Source of the DNA: Gemmatimonadota bacterium
Lineage (GTDB): Bacteria > Gemmatimonadota > Gemmatimonadetes > Gemmatimonadales > Gemmatimonadaceae
Assembly: GCA_021413975.1 (NCBI GenBank)
Contig: JAIOPJ010000021.1
Span: 1 to 64,000 of the forward strand
Direction: 5' to 3'
DNA length: 64,000 nt
Position 1 is the stretch's first letter. Every line of letters starts with the position of its first letter. A model generated the notes under the pieces. That model had not been told where the DNA came from, ran no database searches, and saw nothing but the letters and a program-made list of their open reading frames with translations. A program made the position numbers and the translations under genes. This document shows, piece by piece, positions 34,946-43,421 of the stretch.

Positions 34946-35017
34946 TCAAGCCTCCGCGTCAGGCCTCGGATCATCGACCGCGAGAACGAAGAACGGCAGC
35001 GAGATGGCCGTCTTCAT
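34946..35017 (-). pseudogene. Deletion remnant of the small membrane-protein gene
   Basis: Bases 34953-34984 repeat 32874-32905 exactly (32 bases), and 34980-34998 repeat 33308-33326 exactly (19 bases). The piece therefore joins the beginning and end of the gene at 32773-33333 with about 400 bases deleted, at a short shared CGAG. What remains is a 23-codon open frame whose ATG overlaps the stop of the YcaQ-like gene. Confidence 0.75.
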
Positions 35018-36096
35018 GAGCCGTCGATCCCGAGGAACCGCCGCATCGCGTCGAGCTCCGCGGCGAGCTCACGCCTGAAGTCAGCCCCGCTCGGCGCGCG
35101 CCCCGACACGAAGCCGACCTCGTGCGCGAGTCGCCCACCCTGCACCGACAGGTTGGCCCAGCCGATCACGGCGTCCCGCCACAGCAGCGGGAGCGCGTAG
35201 TAGCCGCGCACACGCTTGGCGGCCGGCGTGTACGCCTCGAAGCGATACGCCCAGCCCCAGAACTGCTCGAAGCGCCGCCGGTCCCAGACGACCGGATCGA
35301 ACGGCGCCAGGAGCCTGACGCGCTCGAGCGGCTGCGCGCGACGGATGCGCTCCTGCGCCGGCCAGTACCAGTCGACGCCATCCACGCGCGCCGTGGCCAG
35401 GCGCGCACGCGCGCGCCGCAACGCCGCCACACGGTCGCCACGCCACTGCGGAGCGCCATACATGAGGCCGCTCGCCAGCCAGCCGAGCGTGGCCGACGGC
35501 AGCGGCGCGTACTTGGCCACCGCGATGTCCAAGAGCGTGTCGAGCGCTGCGCGCGGGTCTGACGGCGCTTGTGTGGCCGCGCGCACGGCGTACGTGCGCA
35601 CGCCGCCCTCGCGCCGCGCGATGCGCAGGAGGCCGTGGTAGTGCATCGCATCGAGCAGCTGCGTGCTCGCGTTGGTCGAGCCGCCGAACCAGTTGAGGGT
35701 CTTGCCGTGCGCGAACTCCACGTCCACCTCGCGCGGATGCACGACGCCGCGCTCGCGCACGAACGCGAGCACCGCCGCGGCCCGTCGCCGTCTCTCCGGC
35801 GTCCAACTGGTGCGCGGCGTGCGCGGATGCATCAGTGCCTGCGTCGCGCGCGGCACGAAACCGTAGTTGACGAACACGTCCTCCTCGACGTCCAGGCGCG
35901 GGTAACGCCGCTCGAGGTCACCGGCGGCGTAGTCCGTCACCCGGTGCCGGAGGGTCAGGTCCTGCGCGCGCGCCGGCGCCCGGATGGGGTCGGCCTGCAC
36001 GAAACCGAGTCGGGCGATCGCCTTGGGCAGCGTGGTCGGCGCGAAGAGACTGCGGGCGATGGCGTGGGCGCGCAGGTCGGCGAGGGTCAGCGGCAT
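35014..36096 (-). CDS. YcaQ/AlkX-type winged-helix DNA glycosylase
   Basis: Member of the HTH_42 (COG3214) family, which includes DNA glycosylases that unhook interstrand crosslinks and remove alkylated bases. The 360-residue length is typical. The FVQADPI segment (Gln34, Asp36) corresponds to the Q-x-D catalytic motif of the YcaQ/AlkX subgroup, as against Q-x-Q in AlkZ. LLAPFDPVVWDR near 270 is the family C-terminal signature. The gene is alone on its strand segment except that its stop overlaps a relic open frame. It acts on DNA in the cytoplasm. Confidence 0.88.
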   Translation of the reverse strand: MPLTLADLRAHAIARSLFAPTTLPKAIARLGFVQADPIRAPARAQDLTLRHRVTDYAAGDLERRYPRLDVEEDVFVNYGFVPRATQALMHPRTPRTSWTPERRRRAAAVLAFVRERGVVHPREVDVEFAHGKTLNWFGGSTNASTQLLDAMHYHGLLRIARREGGVRTYAVRAATQAPSDPRAALDTLLDIAVAKYAPLPSATLGWLASGLMYGAPQWRGDRVAALRRARARLATARVDGVDWYWPAQERIRRAQPLERVRLLAPFDPVVWDRRRFEQFWGWAYRFEAYTPAAKRVRGYYALPLLWRDAVIGWANLSVQGGRLAHEVGFVSGRAPSGADFRRELAAELDAMRRFLGIDGS

Positions 36097-36115
36097 GGGT
36101 CGAAGGACAATGGAT

Positions 36116-36628
36116 TCACTCCCGCGTTCCGCGCGATGAAGTCGACGCCGGGCGCACCGGGAGGTCCCACACGCGCATGTGCTCGCCGATCTCGCCCGTG
36201 GACCAGTAGCGCTCTAGCTCGGGAAAGAGCGTCACGAGTTCCCCGACCACCTCTGACGGCTCGCGCAGCGCGGGCCGCCCGAGCAGGCGTTGGAGGAAGG
36301 GGCGATCCTGCCGGAACCAGCTGCGGCTCGTCGCTCCGCGACGCGGTCGCAGCGTCCCGGCATCAGGGCACCAGGTGGGGAGGACCTGCCCCGGGACGTG
36401 AAGTTCGTCCCTGATCCGAAGGCCCGCCGCGGGACAGGTGCCGAAGTTCAGCGTGAAGCGAGGTCGTCCGTACTTCTCCCACTGCACTTCTAGGAGGTGG
36501 ACCACGTCGCCGGAGACGCGACGAAGGACCGTGGTTCCCGGTCGACCGCGCCGATCGATGGCGAAGCCGGCATCCGCGACGGACGCGTAGAACACCAGCT
36601 TGAGCGCGCGGCGAAGCGGCGTCGTCAT
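36116..36628 (-). CDS. DUF4304 domain protein
   Basis: Small 170-residue protein with the DUF4304 pattern: a FAIDRRG segment, then VVHLLEVQWEKYG and FTLNFGTCP. The family function is unknown; members are often found in polymorphic-toxin or accessory regions. ATG 36628 follows from the conserved N-terminus. It lies 20 bases after the nucleotidyltransferase gene and on the same strand, so the two may be cotranscribed. Confidence 0.75.
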   Translation of the reverse strand: MTTPLRRALKLVFYASVADAGFAIDRRGRPGTTVLRRVSGDVVHLLEVQWEKYGRPRFTLNFGTCPAAGLRIRDELHVPGQVLPTWCPDAGTLRPRRGATSRSWFRQDRPFLQRLLGRPALREPSEVVGELVTLFPELERYWSTGEIGEHMRVWDLPVRPASTSSRGTRE

Positions 36629-36648
36629 GTGGATCGAGTCTGACCGAG

Positions 36649-37224
36649 CTACGGCGAGCCTTCGAAGGCGCGCGCCCGCGCCCATTCGCGCGCCAAGCCG
36701 AGGCGCTCCACCCAGGCATCGAGCGTCGGTCGCTCCACCTCCGAACCGCTCACCTCGAGCATCCGGGCGATGTCCCTCAGGTGCCGGTCGGACCCGCCGT
36801 CGCGGAAGTACCGGAGCTTGCTGAGGATCACGTACTCGACCGGCGCGAACCGTACCGCCTCGCCCTGCACGACGCGCACGACTCGGCGATCGAGTGCCCA
36901 CGCGGCGAGTTCGTCATTCCCCGCGAAGTACACGTCCGCGCGGAGCATCGAGGTGTTGTGGATCACGTTACAGTGCCCCGCGCCGACGCGCGCACTCTCC
37001 TCCGCGACGACTTCGACGGGTGGCACGTAGAACTCGTCAGCGGGCCAGAGCGCGGTGAACATGCCGGCGGACTTCGCCGGCAGCCGGATCACGAGGTCGA
37101 CGTCGAGCGTCAGGCGCGGATGCCCGTACACGATGGCGGCGAGTCCGCCGGTGACCATGTACTCGATGCCGCCCCGATTGAGCGGCGCGACGAAGAGCCC
37201 GATGAGGCTAGACGCGGACGTCAC
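36649..37224 (-). CDS. Nucleotidyltransferase-fold protein of a two-gene pair
   Basis: A 191-residue protein with the minimal nucleotidyltransferase motif: YMVTGGLAAIVYGHPRLTLDVDLVIRL (residues about 22-48), with the G-G then D-x-D pattern. A Leu/Tyr-rich region follows (VEYVILSKLRYFRDGG). It starts at GTG 37224, overlapping the preceding small gene by 17 bases. Such pairs (a small helical protein followed by a nucleotidyltransferase) recur in bacteria and look like toxin-antitoxin modules, but a toxic activity has not been shown here. Confidence 0.75.
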   Translation of the reverse strand: MTSASSLIGLFVAPLNRGGIEYMVTGGLAAIVYGHPRLTLDVDLVIRLPAKSAGMFTALWPADEFYVPPVEVVAEESARVGAGHCNVIHNTSMLRADVYFAGNDELAAWALDRRVVRVVQGEAVRFAPVEYVILSKLRYFRDGGSDRHLRDIARMLEVSGSEVERPTLDAWVERLGLAREWARARAFEGSP

Positions 37225-37402
37225 GCAGCAGCTCCCGCACGCGAGTCACGACCTGCGACTCGGCCCACTCCGGGTTGCGACCACGCACCCCGGCCGCGAG
37301 CACCTCCCAGGTCTCCTCCCAGAGCGCCTGCGACACGCGGATCTTCTCGTCCGCGGTCATCGCGCGGAGCGCTCGCGTCTGGAAGTCGATCGCCCTGTTC
37401 AC
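37208..37402 (-). CDS. Small helical protein paired with nucleotidyltransferase
   Basis: A 64-residue, helical, charged protein from GTG 37402. The central part (MTADEKIRVSQAL, then AGVRGRNPEWAESQV) matches the look of short proteins that precede nucleotidyltransferases in putative toxin-antitoxin pairs. The stop overlaps the downstream start. An ATG at 37357 could also start a 49-residue version. Its role as antitoxin is inferred from size and linkage only. Confidence 0.6.
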   Translation of the reverse strand: MNRAIDFQTRALRAMTADEKIRVSQALWEETWEVLAAGVRGRNPEWAESQVVTRVRELLRDVRV

Positions 37403-37584
37403 CGGTAGCCCCGAGCCGCGATCCCGCGGGACGCTGGATGGAGCCGGGCGCAAGGTGCTGACATGGCAAGGAAGATACATCCGTCCCGTCGCCGTTGAAG
37501 AACCTCTATTGCGTCCCGACGGTCCCGTCCACACCGTGTTGGCTGCGAAGCAGTGACCCGGACCCCCCGTCGTCGAGGCCGATC

Positions 37585-38028
37585 ATGCCCTCCCGCCCCG
37601 CCGTCCGCTACGAAGTCGTCGCCACCGGCCTCAACCTGCGCGAGTCCGGTGACCTCGCCGCCCCGGTGATCCGCCAGCTGACCAGGGGCGAACGCCTCTC
37701 GTACGTCGGCAAGTCCGCCGACGGCAAATGGCTCAAGGTGCGCCACCGCCAGCGCGTCGGTTGGGTCGCCGCCAAGTACGTCCAGGCCGGGCATGCCGGC
37801 ACCGACTCGGCCCGGGCACGGTCGTGGCTCAACTGGGGCAAGGCGACGAAGTCGCCATCGGTCGGCTGCGTCGTGGTCCTGCAACGCGACGCGAACAAGG
37901 GGCATGTCGGCTTCTTCGTGAGTCGCACACCCACTCACGTGCGCCTGCTCGGTGGCAACCAGCAGAACCGCGTCTGCGAGCAGGACTACCCGCTCGCGCA
38001 TCTCCTCGGCTACCGGGCCCCGGCATGA
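37585..38028 (+). CDS. SH3b protein with C-terminal half of a TIGR02594-like peptidase domain
   Basis: The 147-residue protein has a bacterial SH3 domain (residues about 7-67, LNLRESG and VGWVAAKYV). It is joined to the C-terminal half of an NlpC/P60-like TIGR02594 domain (ARSWLNWGK, GCVVVLQRD, GHVGFFV, LLGGNQ, LLGYR). The usual N-terminal half with the catalytic WC motif is missing, while the His in GHVGF remains, so peptidoglycan cleavage is doubtful. ATG 37585 is chosen because the SH3 domain starts just after it. Its TGA overlaps the ATG of the patatin gene. There is no signal peptide. Confidence 0.78.
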   Translation: MPSRPAVRYEVVATGLNLRESGDLAAPVIRQLTRGERLSYVGKSADGKWLKVRHRQRVGWVAAKYVQAGHAGTDSARARSWLNWGKATKSPSVGCVVVLQRDANKGHVGFFVSRTPTHVRLLGGNQQNRVCEQDYPLAHLLGYRAPA

Positions 38029-40613
38029 ACGCGCCCACCGAGTCGACGGAACGACTGAACCTCGAGGCCGTGGGGGAACTGGCGGCCTACCCCGCCGAGC
38101 TGGCCGCCGAGGAAGCCGCGCGCCGCGGCGGACGCAGCGCGCGTGTGGGACTGGGACTGTCCGGCGGCGGCATCCGCAGCGCGACCTTCGCGCTCGGACT
38201 CGCCCAAGGGCTCGCGCGCGCGAAGCTCATGCGGCACGTCGACCTCTTGTCCACGGTGTCGGGTGGCGGGTACTTCGGCAGCTTCTTCGGGCACCTCTTG
38301 CATCGCACACCGCGGCCGGCCGCGGCGGGCGCCCCGGCCGAGGACCCGCGCGCTGCGGCAGACGACGTCCTCCGCGATCCCAACGCGCCAGCGATCCACT
38401 TCCTGCGCGCGAATGGGCGCTACCTCGCACCGAATGGCGCGGGCGACCTCTTCACCGCCGCGGCCACGGTGCTGCGCAACTGGGCGTCGGCACTGATCGT
38501 CGTGGGCTGCGTGGTACTGCTCGCCTTCTCCCTCCTCGCACTGGTCCGGTACGACCTGCTCGAACGCGTCGGGATCTTCGCGCCCGCGCTCGCCAGCCTG
38601 CCCTTCTGGATGAGCCCCTGGGTGCTCCTCATCGTCGCGGTCTTCCTCGGCGCCACCGTCCCGCTGGCCTGGGCCTTCTGGCTCATCCGCGACACGGAAC
38701 AGAGCGAGCGCGATGGACAGGGCATCGCCCGCTGGATCGGACTCGTCGTTGCGGCACTCCTCGCGGGCGCGATCGCCTGGGCGCCGCTCTTCGCTCCGGA
38801 ACCGTGGTCGGGACTCGCCACCTACGTGAGCACCGTCGCGCAGGCGACGATCGTCATCTGCCTCGCCACGATCTTCTGGCACCTGGTGGTCACCGGCCGC
38901 AGCGGATCACCTCACGTGGCGCGACGGCATCGCTCGCAGTGGCTCGCCCGGTCGCTCATGGTGCTCCTGGTCCTCGGCGTGATCGCGCTGCTCGACTCCG
39001 TCGGGATCGCACTCACCGAAGCGGTCGGTTCGAACGCGACGCTCGGCGCGGCCGTGGCGACGATCGCGGCCTGGTTCGCGCGCACGCCCCTGACGAGGCT
39101 CGCGGCCCGACTGAAGGACCGTTCGCTCGGGCCGGTGCCGGCCTCCGTCGCGCTCATCGCGACGCTCGCGATCATCCTCGGCTACTTCGGCGGGATCGCG
39201 GCGGTCCCGCACTTCGTGTTCCGCGCTTACAACGACGGTACCGCCTGGCGGGGGCTCATCGCACTCGGCGCCCTCACGACCCTTCTCGCGGTCGTCGTCT
39301 TCGCCACCGCCGACCTCTGGTACTTCCTGAACCGCTCCTCGATGCACGCGCTCTACGAGGCCCGGCTCCGTCGAGCGTACCTCGGCGCCTCCAACCCGGC
39401 GCGCACCGGCGAAGGGACCACGCGCCTCCCGATCACCGAGCCGGAGAAGGACGACGGGCTCCCGCTCCACGCCTACGATCCGTCGACGGTCGGCGGCCCG
39501 ATCCACCTGATCAACGTCTGCATCAACGAGACGGTCGACGGTCGCTCACAGCTGCAGCAGCGCGACCGCAAGGGACTCGGCATGGCGATCGGACCAGCCG
39601 GTGTCTCGGTGGGAGTGCGGCACCACGCCCGCTGGACCGCCGCGACGTCGACAGCGGGTGACTGGGGGACGGTGACCCGTGAGATCCGTCGGGAGCAGCT
39701 CAGCAACGTGCGGACCGGGCACACGGCCGAGGAGGCCGCGACGGCACCATTCCGCGTCTTCCCGCCGGGGATCTTCAAGCCGGAGCAACTGGAGGTCGGC
39801 GCCTGGGTCGCGATCTCAGGCGGCGCCGTGAGCACGGGGCTCGGGTCGCGCACCAATGCGGCATTCTCCCTGCTGCTGGGCCTGTTCAACGTGCGGTTGG
39901 GCTACTGGTGGCGGAGCGGCGTGAACGTGGCCGACCGTGCGGCGAAGAGCTCGCGCACGCGCACGCAGGAGCTGCTCGGCTACCTGCGCAGCTTCCTCCC
40001 CATGCAGTTCGCGCTCCTCGACGAGTGGTTCGCGCGCTTCCCCGGCACCCTGCGCCGCGACTGGTACCTCACCGACGGCGGGCACTTCGAGAACCTCGGT
40101 GGCTACGAGCTCATCCGCCGGTCGCTTCCGGTGATCGTGATCTCCGACGCGGAGTCCGACGCGGGCTTCGAGTTCTCGGGACTCGCCAACCTGGTGCGCA
40201 AGGCGCGCACCGACTTCGGCGCGGAGATCGACTTCCTGGGCGAGGATGACCTGGACGAGTTGCGCGCGGCGGTCCCTACGTTTCCCTCGTGCGTGGGGTC
40301 TTTGGACGCGATCGAGCACTCGCTCGCGCACGCTGCCCTGGCCCGCGTGCGGTACCGCACGGGTACGGGGTGGCTCCTCTACGTGAAGCCCACGCTCGAC
40401 GGCGACGAGCCGACCGACGTGCGCCAGTACCATCGGTCGCATCCAGCCTTCCCGCACGAGTCGACCGGTGACCAGTTCTTCGACGAGGCACAGTGGGAGA
40501 GCTACCGCCGGCTCGGGGAGCACATCGCCGAGGAGTTGGTCGGCTGGGACTCGTGGCTCGCCGACCTCCTGCGCGGTGCGGTCGGCCTGCCCGCACCGAC
40601 CCCCCGACCCTGA
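38025..40613 (+). CDS. Membrane-embedded patatin-like phospholipase
   Basis: An 862-residue patatin-family protein, predicted lipid acyl hydrolase. The oxyanion motif GGGIRSA lies near residues 46-52, the nucleophile Ser79 in TVSGGGY, and the catalytic Asp684 in TDGGHFENLG. The two catalytic parts are separated by about 600 residues, including seven to nine hydrophobic segments between roughly residues 150 and 460. The active site is thus assembled around a membrane domain, unlike typical soluble patatins. The start overlaps the stop of the SH3b gene (ATGA), and a 105-residue gene follows after 12 bases, so all are in one operon. Confidence 0.85.
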   Translation: MNAPTESTERLNLEAVGELAAYPAELAAEEAARRGGRSARVGLGLSGGGIRSATFALGLAQGLARAKLMRHVDLLSTVSGGGYFGSFFGHLLHRTPRPAAAGAPAEDPRAAADDVLRDPNAPAIHFLRANGRYLAPNGAGDLFTAAATVLRNWASALIVVGCVVLLAFSLLALVRYDLLERVGIFAPALASLPFWMSPWVLLIVAVFLGATVPLAWAFWLIRDTEQSERDGQGIARWIGLVVAALLAGAIAWAPLFAPEPWSGLATYVSTVAQATIVICLATIFWHLVVTGRSGSPHVARRHRSQWLARSLMVLLVLGVIALLDSVGIALTEAVGSNATLGAAVATIAAWFARTPLTRLAARLKDRSLGPVPASVALIATLAIILGYFGGIAAVPHFVFRAYNDGTAWRGLIALGALTTLLAVVVFATADLWYFLNRSSMHALYEARLRRAYLGASNPARTGEGTTRLPITEPEKDDGLPLHAYDPSTVGGPIHLINVCINETVDGRSQLQQRDRKGLGMAIGPAGVSVGVRHHARWTAATSTAGDWGTVTREIRREQLSNVRTGHTAEEAATAPFRVFPPGIFKPEQLEVGAWVAISGGAVSTGLGSRTNAAFSLLLGLFNVRLGYWWRSGVNVADRAAKSSRTRTQELLGYLRSFLPMQFALLDEWFARFPGTLRRDWYLTDGGHFENLGGYELIRRSLPVIVISDAESDAGFEFSGLANLVRKARTDFGAEIDFLGEDDLDELRAAVPTFPSCVGSLDAIEHSLAHAALARVRYRTGTGWLLYVKPTLDGDEPTDVRQYHRSHPAFPHESTGDQFFDEAQWESYRRLGEHIAEELVGWDSWLADLLRGAVGLPAPTPRP

Positions 40614-40625
40614 ACCGAGGATCCC

Positions 40626-40943
40626 ATGGCATTCAAGGGCGCGATCAAGGCAGGAAAGACCGTCGTCGCAACGCTGCGACTCGACCATTCGTCGAGTGGC
40701 GAGGCATTGGTCTTCATGGCCGCCGGCAGTGCCGACGGCGCATCGAGTTCGGGACGCGCGGTCGTGGTCCCCGGTGGTGAGGGCGCGATCACACTGGTCC
40801 CCGAGCAGGAAGGGATCCTCGAGATCGAGGTCGACATGACCGACGAGGATGACACGGGCCAGCTCATCGTCACCGTGAACGGGAAGAAGCGCACGTCGGA
40901 GAAGATCACCGGCGACACCAGCTGGACCTATGCGATCACTTGA
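40626..40943 (+). CDS. Hypothetical small beta-rich protein
   Basis: A 105-residue protein with no recognised family. The alternating hydrophobic pattern (TVVATLRLDH, EALVFMAAG, RAVVVPGGEGAITLV, LEIEVDM, QLIVTVNGKK) suggests a small beta-sandwich. There is no signal peptide, cysteine or membrane segment. It sits 12 bases after the patatin gene and 16 bases before a secreted-protein gene, so it is probably part of that operon and may bind the patatin or its lipid product, which is speculation. Confidence 0.65.
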   Translation: MAFKGAIKAGKTVVATLRLDHSSSGEALVFMAAGSADGASSSGRAVVVPGGEGAITLVPEQEGILEIEVDMTDEDDTGQLIVTVNGKKRTSEKITGDTSWTYAIT

Positions 40944-40959
40944 GCAGGGAGGTCCCCCG

Positions 40960-42285
40960 ATGCGCTCGATCGTTCGCGCCCTGCGCGCGACGTTGCCCTG
41001 TGCGCTGCTCCTCCTCCCGCTCCCGCGCGCGCTGCACGCCCAGTCCGGCGCGGAGCGCTGCAAGGCCGCTCTGATCGCGGTCTCGCCCGACACCACCGAC
41101 GTGGACGGGAAGTGGTGCGAGACGCTCGCGACCTACGTGATCGGCTCGCTCGACGGCCGCGCGCGCGGCGCGAGCAGTGCCCTCGCCGCACCGTCCGCGC
41201 GCGACCTTCAGTCACGCACCGCCGGGAACTCGGCCGGCGCCGGCGGTGCCGCGCAGGGCGAGGCCGTGCCGACGGTGCAACCCACCGCGCTCGCGAGCGG
41301 ATCGCTGGCGGCGCTCGGTTCCGGGGGCGGGTCCGATGCGGTCGTGGCGATCTCGCTCAATCCGCTGAGTCTCTTCCCTTCCCGCGCCGGAGCATCCACG
41401 CTCGAACGGTCGCGCCTGGCCGACGTCACGATCCTCGCGCCGGTCGGGGGATCGGACACGGCCACTGCCGCGAGCCTCGACTACATCGGCCTGCGGATCC
41501 GCGTGAACCTGTTCGCCGGGGGGAGTGCGCGCGCACTCGACAGCGCCGAGTCGCTCTTCAGGAGCCGCGTGGTGGACCGCGCCAAGCTCTCGGCGGAGCT
41601 CGCGGCGATCCTGCGTGACGCCCCCAAGGCCGGTGAATGCGTGGCGCTGCTCGTGGGCGCCGCCGCGCCGAGTGCCGCGCGCCAACGCGACGCCTGCGGC
41701 CGGTCGTTCGACGTGCAGCGCATCACCGACGCCGGAGCCGCCTTCCGGCGCTACACCGCCGCTCTTCGCGATTCGGTCGACGCCCGCTACCTCGGCCTCG
41801 ACCTCCGCTACGACCGCGGCGACCCGACCTTCGGCGAGGTGCCTGGCCTGGACGGCACCTTTCTGTTCGCCGGACTCGCCATGGGCAAACGGATCAGCCC
41901 GCGCGACGCCGACCAGACGTCGTATGGCGTGCGATTGCGGGTGGGGGTGCAGCACATCGCCCTCGACTCGGGCGTGGTGGTCGACTCGGTGACGTCGGGC
42001 ACGGCCTTCGACGCGGCGCTGGCGTTCGAGGCGTCGTATCCCACCGCGTTCCGGCCGCTGCGGTTGCTTGGCGGCCTGGAGTACCGCGGCGGCTCCCGGA
42101 TCGCACCGACGGTCGACGATGCCCTGCACCGGCGGGGCCTGCAGTGGCGCGTCTCGCTCGACGTCCCGCTGACCGAGGCGAACGGGATCGCGGTCGCGTT
42201 CGCCACCCCACTGAGCGGCGGGGGCAAGCCCACGTTGAACGTCTCGTTCAACTGGCAGTTGCTGATGCAGGAACTCGTGCCGTAG
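40960..42285 (+). CDS. Secreted protein, possibly outer-membrane, hypothetical
   Basis: A 441-residue protein with a Sec signal peptide: basic start, hydrophobic run ALLLLPLPRAL, cleavage near HAQSGA. Residues about 75-120 are Ala/Gly/Ser-rich and flexible. The C-terminal half has alternating strands with conserved Gly/Arg/Asp and ends in ...NVSFNWQLL, which could form a beta-barrel or beta-sandwich. ATG 40960 was chosen over 40930 because the signal peptide and a GGGAGG ribosome binding site precede it. It is the last gene of the patatin operon. Function unknown. Confidence 0.72.
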   Translation: MRSIVRALRATLPCALLLLPLPRALHAQSGAERCKAALIAVSPDTTDVDGKWCETLATYVIGSLDGRARGASSALAAPSARDLQSRTAGNSAGAGGAAQGEAVPTVQPTALASGSLAALGSGGGSDAVVAISLNPLSLFPSRAGASTLERSRLADVTILAPVGGSDTATAASLDYIGLRIRVNLFAGGSARALDSAESLFRSRVVDRAKLSAELAAILRDAPKAGECVALLVGAAAPSAARQRDACGRSFDVQRITDAGAAFRRYTAALRDSVDARYLGLDLRYDRGDPTFGEVPGLDGTFLFAGLAMGKRISPRDADQTSYGVRLRVGVQHIALDSGVVVDSVTSGTAFDAALAFEASYPTAFRPLRLLGGLEYRGGSRIAPTVDDALHRRGLQWRVSLDVPLTEANGIAVAFATPLSGGGKPTLNVSFNWQLLMQELVP

Positions 42286-42407
42286 GGCCGGGACCTCCCG
42301 GTGGCAGGCCGCAGCCGCCAAGGGTACCCCCCTGTCAGTCCTGACAGGGTGTTCGTCCCGCGGTCCCGACTCCAGATTGCGAATCCACTCCCAACGCAGG
42401 CACGTCC

Positions 42408-42728
42408 ATGGGCAAGCCGCTCGACAGCACGAAGGACCACCGCATCTCCCTGAAGGAGGCCTCCGAACTGGCCCGACGGCATCGCCAGGATGGCGCCCAC
42501 CGCGCGGGCGACTCCGGCGCATTCAACGGGAAGCCGGTCATGGAACTGCTGTCGCAGCCCGGCTGCGTGGGCCTGCGGATCTATCGTGGTCGTGCGGCTG
42601 GCGGCGAGTCCTCGCTGATCCTCGTCGGCGTTGACGCCAAGGGGAATGACATGACGGAGGGCGTCGTGCTGGACGGTCATTTCCCGTGTCCGCCGTACTG
42701 CGGCGACGACAACGCGCTGAACAGCTGA
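42408..42728 (+). CDS. Hypothetical conserved small protein
   Basis: A 106-residue soluble protein. The segment GAFNGKPVMELLSQPGCVGLR (written here in two parts: GAFNGKPVMELL, then SQPGCVGLR) and the GDDNALN end look conserved, and CPPYC near the C-terminus is a possible redox or metal pair. I have no name for the family. It is followed 10 bases later by the membrane protein that precedes the sensor kinase, so it may belong to that signalling operon. Confidence 0.65.
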   Translation: MGKPLDSTKDHRISLKEASELARRHRQDGAHRAGDSGAFNGKPVMELLSQPGCVGLRIYRGRAAGGESSLILVGVDAKGNDMTEGVVLDGHFPCPPYCGDDNALNS

Positions 42729-42737
42729 GGTCGCACG

Positions 42738-43421
42738 ATGAAAGCCCCGCTCATCGCCTGGGTCGCCGTCTGGATGCAACTGCTCCCGGTCGTCGTCGCA
42801 GCGCGTCGTTGGCGGGAAATCGATCGGGCGCATCGAGGACTCCTGCTGTGGCTCCTGCTCCTGGTCGCGATGGATCTCTTCCAACGCCTCTGGGTCGTCG
42901 TGCTGCATCGCGGGAACAACCTGTTCATCGAGCACTTCGCCACACCGCTCCAAGGAGGCCTGATCCTCCTGGTGCTCGCGGAGTTCCAGGTGCGGCCCGT
43001 CGCGAGGAACACCGTGAGGATCATGGTGCCACTCGCGCTGGCATGGTGGGCCGTCACCACCGCCTTCTTCGAGGACACGAACAACTTCTCCGTGTTGAGC
43101 GGCCCGGTGATCGACCTGCTCGCGCTCTCGGCCGCCCTCCTGGCGTTCGTGACCCGACTGCAGGACGAGGAGGTGCCGGTGCTCCGCACCTCGTGGTGCT
43201 GGATCCTCGCCGGGCTCGCGATCTTCTTCGCGACCAACAGCGCCATCTCGATCTTCCAGGCCGTCGCGACGTCGCGTCAGGACTGGGAGTTCCTCGTACG
43301 CTCGCTGATCTACAAGTCCGGCATCGACATCCTGGCCGTCACGTGCATCGCTTGGGGGTTCCTCTGGCCGATTCCACCGAGGTCCTCTGGGGCCTCTTCC
43401 TCGCGACCTCTCTCTCCGTGA
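42738..43421 (+). CDS. Six-helix membrane protein ahead of a sensor kinase
   Basis: A 227-residue integral membrane protein with about six hydrophobic segments (starting at residues 5, 35, 62, 88, 118 and 150). No enzyme motif is present. It overlaps the start of the histidine kinase gene by about 79 bases, so it may be a partner sensory or signal-transmitting subunit of that kinase. Function unknown; the overlap and shared strand are the only context clues. Confidence 0.7.
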   Translation: MKAPLIAWVAVWMQLLPVVVAARRWREIDRAHRGLLLWLLLLVAMDLFQRLWVVVLHRGNNLFIEHFATPLQGGLILLVLAEFQVRPVARNTVRIMVPLALAWWAVTTAFFEDTNNFSVLSGPVIDLLALSAALLAFVTRLQDEEVPVLRTSWCWILAGLAIFFATNSAISIFQAVATSRQDWEFLVRSLIYKSGIDILAVTCIAWGFLWPIPPRSSGASSSRPLSP

